Source: Roseithermus sacchariphilus (GTDB lineage: Bacteria; Bacteroidota; Rhodothermia; Rhodothermales; MEBIC09517). Taken from it: a DNA stretch of 64,000 nt. The stretch spans positions 1,464,501 through 1,528,500 of the forward strand of contig CP030158.1 in the NCBI GenBank assembly GCA_003285105.1, read 5' to 3'. This document shows positions 63,538 through 64,000 of the stretch, piece after piece. Position numbers and translations under genes: made by a program. The first letter of the stretch is position 1. The number at the start of each line of letters is the position of its first letter. The notes beneath the pieces are model-generated. The model was not told the origin of the DNA. It saw nothing but the letters and a program-made list of their open reading frames with translations, and searched no databases.

Positions 63538-63575
63538 GCGGTCAGCCGTCAGCGGTCAGCCGTCAGCGGTCAGCC
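63538..63575. repeat. 14-bp tandem repeat after the giant surface protein gene
   Basis: GCGGTCAGCCGTCA occurs at 63538-63551 and 63552-63565, followed by GCGGTCAGCC. It begins with the first base after the stop codon. The same unit occurs at the end of ftsQ near 12.86 kb. Confidence 0.9.
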
Positions 63576-63581
63576 AGTCGC

Positions 63582-64000
63582 CTAAAACCGCCAGTCCACC
63601 GTCATCATGAGGTTGGGGATGAGGGTGCGGGAGCCGCGGCGGGCGGCCCGGCGGATGCGGTCGGCGGCGGCCTCGGGCAGGGCACCGTAGAGCCGGTGGT
63701 GGACGCGTTGCAGGTTGAGCCAGCCGTCGAGGCGCAGGCGGGAGCCGCCGGGCATCGGCCAGGCGAGGGCGCAGGTGGGGCCGATCTGTTCGATCCAGGT
63801 GCGTCCCGGCCGGCTGATGCGGCGGTAGAGGATGGCCCCGTCGTCGTCGCGCCGCACGGCGCCGGCCTCGTCCACGGCCGGGTAGCGGACGGAGGTGGCG
63901 CGGTCGAAGTCGCTGCGGATGAAGGCGCGCAGCCCGATCTCGGCGGTGAGCCGCCGCCCGGCGCGGAGGCGCAGCCAGCCGCTGTAGGTGCGCAGCGTGT
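63582..64000 (-). CDS. C-terminal part of an outer membrane barrel protein (5' end outside window)
   Basis: The minus-strand frame is open from the window edge to a TAG at 63582-63584, giving at least 138 residues. Alternating short strands rich in Arg and aromatic residues (TYSGWLRLRAGRRLTAEIGL, RTLIPNLMMTVDWRF) and the terminal Trp-Arg-Phe are typical of the last strands of outer membrane beta-barrels. The frame continues upstream of the internal GTG at 63875, so the gene is 5' truncated by the window. It is convergent with the giant surface protein gene. Confidence 0.65.
   Translation of the reverse strand, partial: TLRTYSGWLRLRAGRRLTAEIGLRAFIRSDFDRATSVRYPAVDEAGAVRRDDDGAILYRRISRPGRTWIEQIGPTCALAWPMPGGSRLRLDGWLNLQRVHHRLYGALPEAAADRIRRAARRGSRTLIPNLMMTVDWRF

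Overview
The window is a 64-kb piece of a high-GC bacterial chromosome, most likely from the Rhodothermota (Rhodothermales-type relatives of Bacteroidota). The basis is the combination of a SusC/SusD outer-membrane pair, two very large propeller-type hybrid histidine kinases, C-terminal domains resembling type IX secretion sorting domains on two giant exported proteins, a GWxTD-like protein, candidate TAnnTTTG-like promoter boxes and very high GC. MurE carries the DNPR motif of meso-diaminopimelate-adding enzymes, so the cell wall is probably the Gram-negative mDAP type. No rRNA, tRNA or CRISPR array was seen.

Region 1 (1-15.8 kb, + strand) is a division and cell wall (dcw) operon: rsmH (5' end outside the window), an 88-residue unknown, ftsL-like, ftsI with two PASTA domains, murE, mraY, murD, ftsW, murG, murC, ftsQ, ftsA, ftsZ, then an intrinsic terminator. 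murF, murB and ddl are not in this cluster. Seventeen perfect copies of a 13-bp unit separate rsmH from the rest.

Region 2 (15.9-26 kb) holds an exported TIM-barrel/membrane protein, then four minus-strand genes (lipoprotein sugar dehydrogenase, TolC-type channel, MlaC-type lipid-binding protein, glycosyltransferase), a DciA-like (DUF721) protein, the acpP-fabF fatty-acid pair with a hairpin between them, and metK.

Region 3 (26-37 kb) holds two tandem hybrid sensor kinases of about 1,530 residues. Each carries a second kinase core after the receiver domain. Two unknown genes follow, one of them pilin-like at its N-terminus.

Region 4 (37-46 kb) holds an M36-like metallopeptidase with a sorting domain, ahcY, a small outer-membrane barrel, a 7Fe ferredoxin, a decayed IS200/IS605-like palindromic element, an orphan HprK-like P-loop protein and mgsA.

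Region 5 (46-64 kb) holds a GWxTD-like protein, SusD and SusC, a CPA2 antiporter with TrkA domains, coaE, a broken IS5-type transposase, a 2,326-residue multidomain surface protein with a sorting domain, and the 3' end of another barrel protein.

A recurring oddity is short 12-14-bp tandem repeats placed at or just past the 3' ends of genes (rsmH, ftsQ, metK, one hybrid kinase, the HprK-like gene and the giant surface protein). Two of these run into the reading frame and form protein tails. Most genes are ordinary housekeeping functions. The accessory interest lies in the twin kinases, the repeats, the two mobile-element scars and the unassigned genes near 35.6-37.2 kb.
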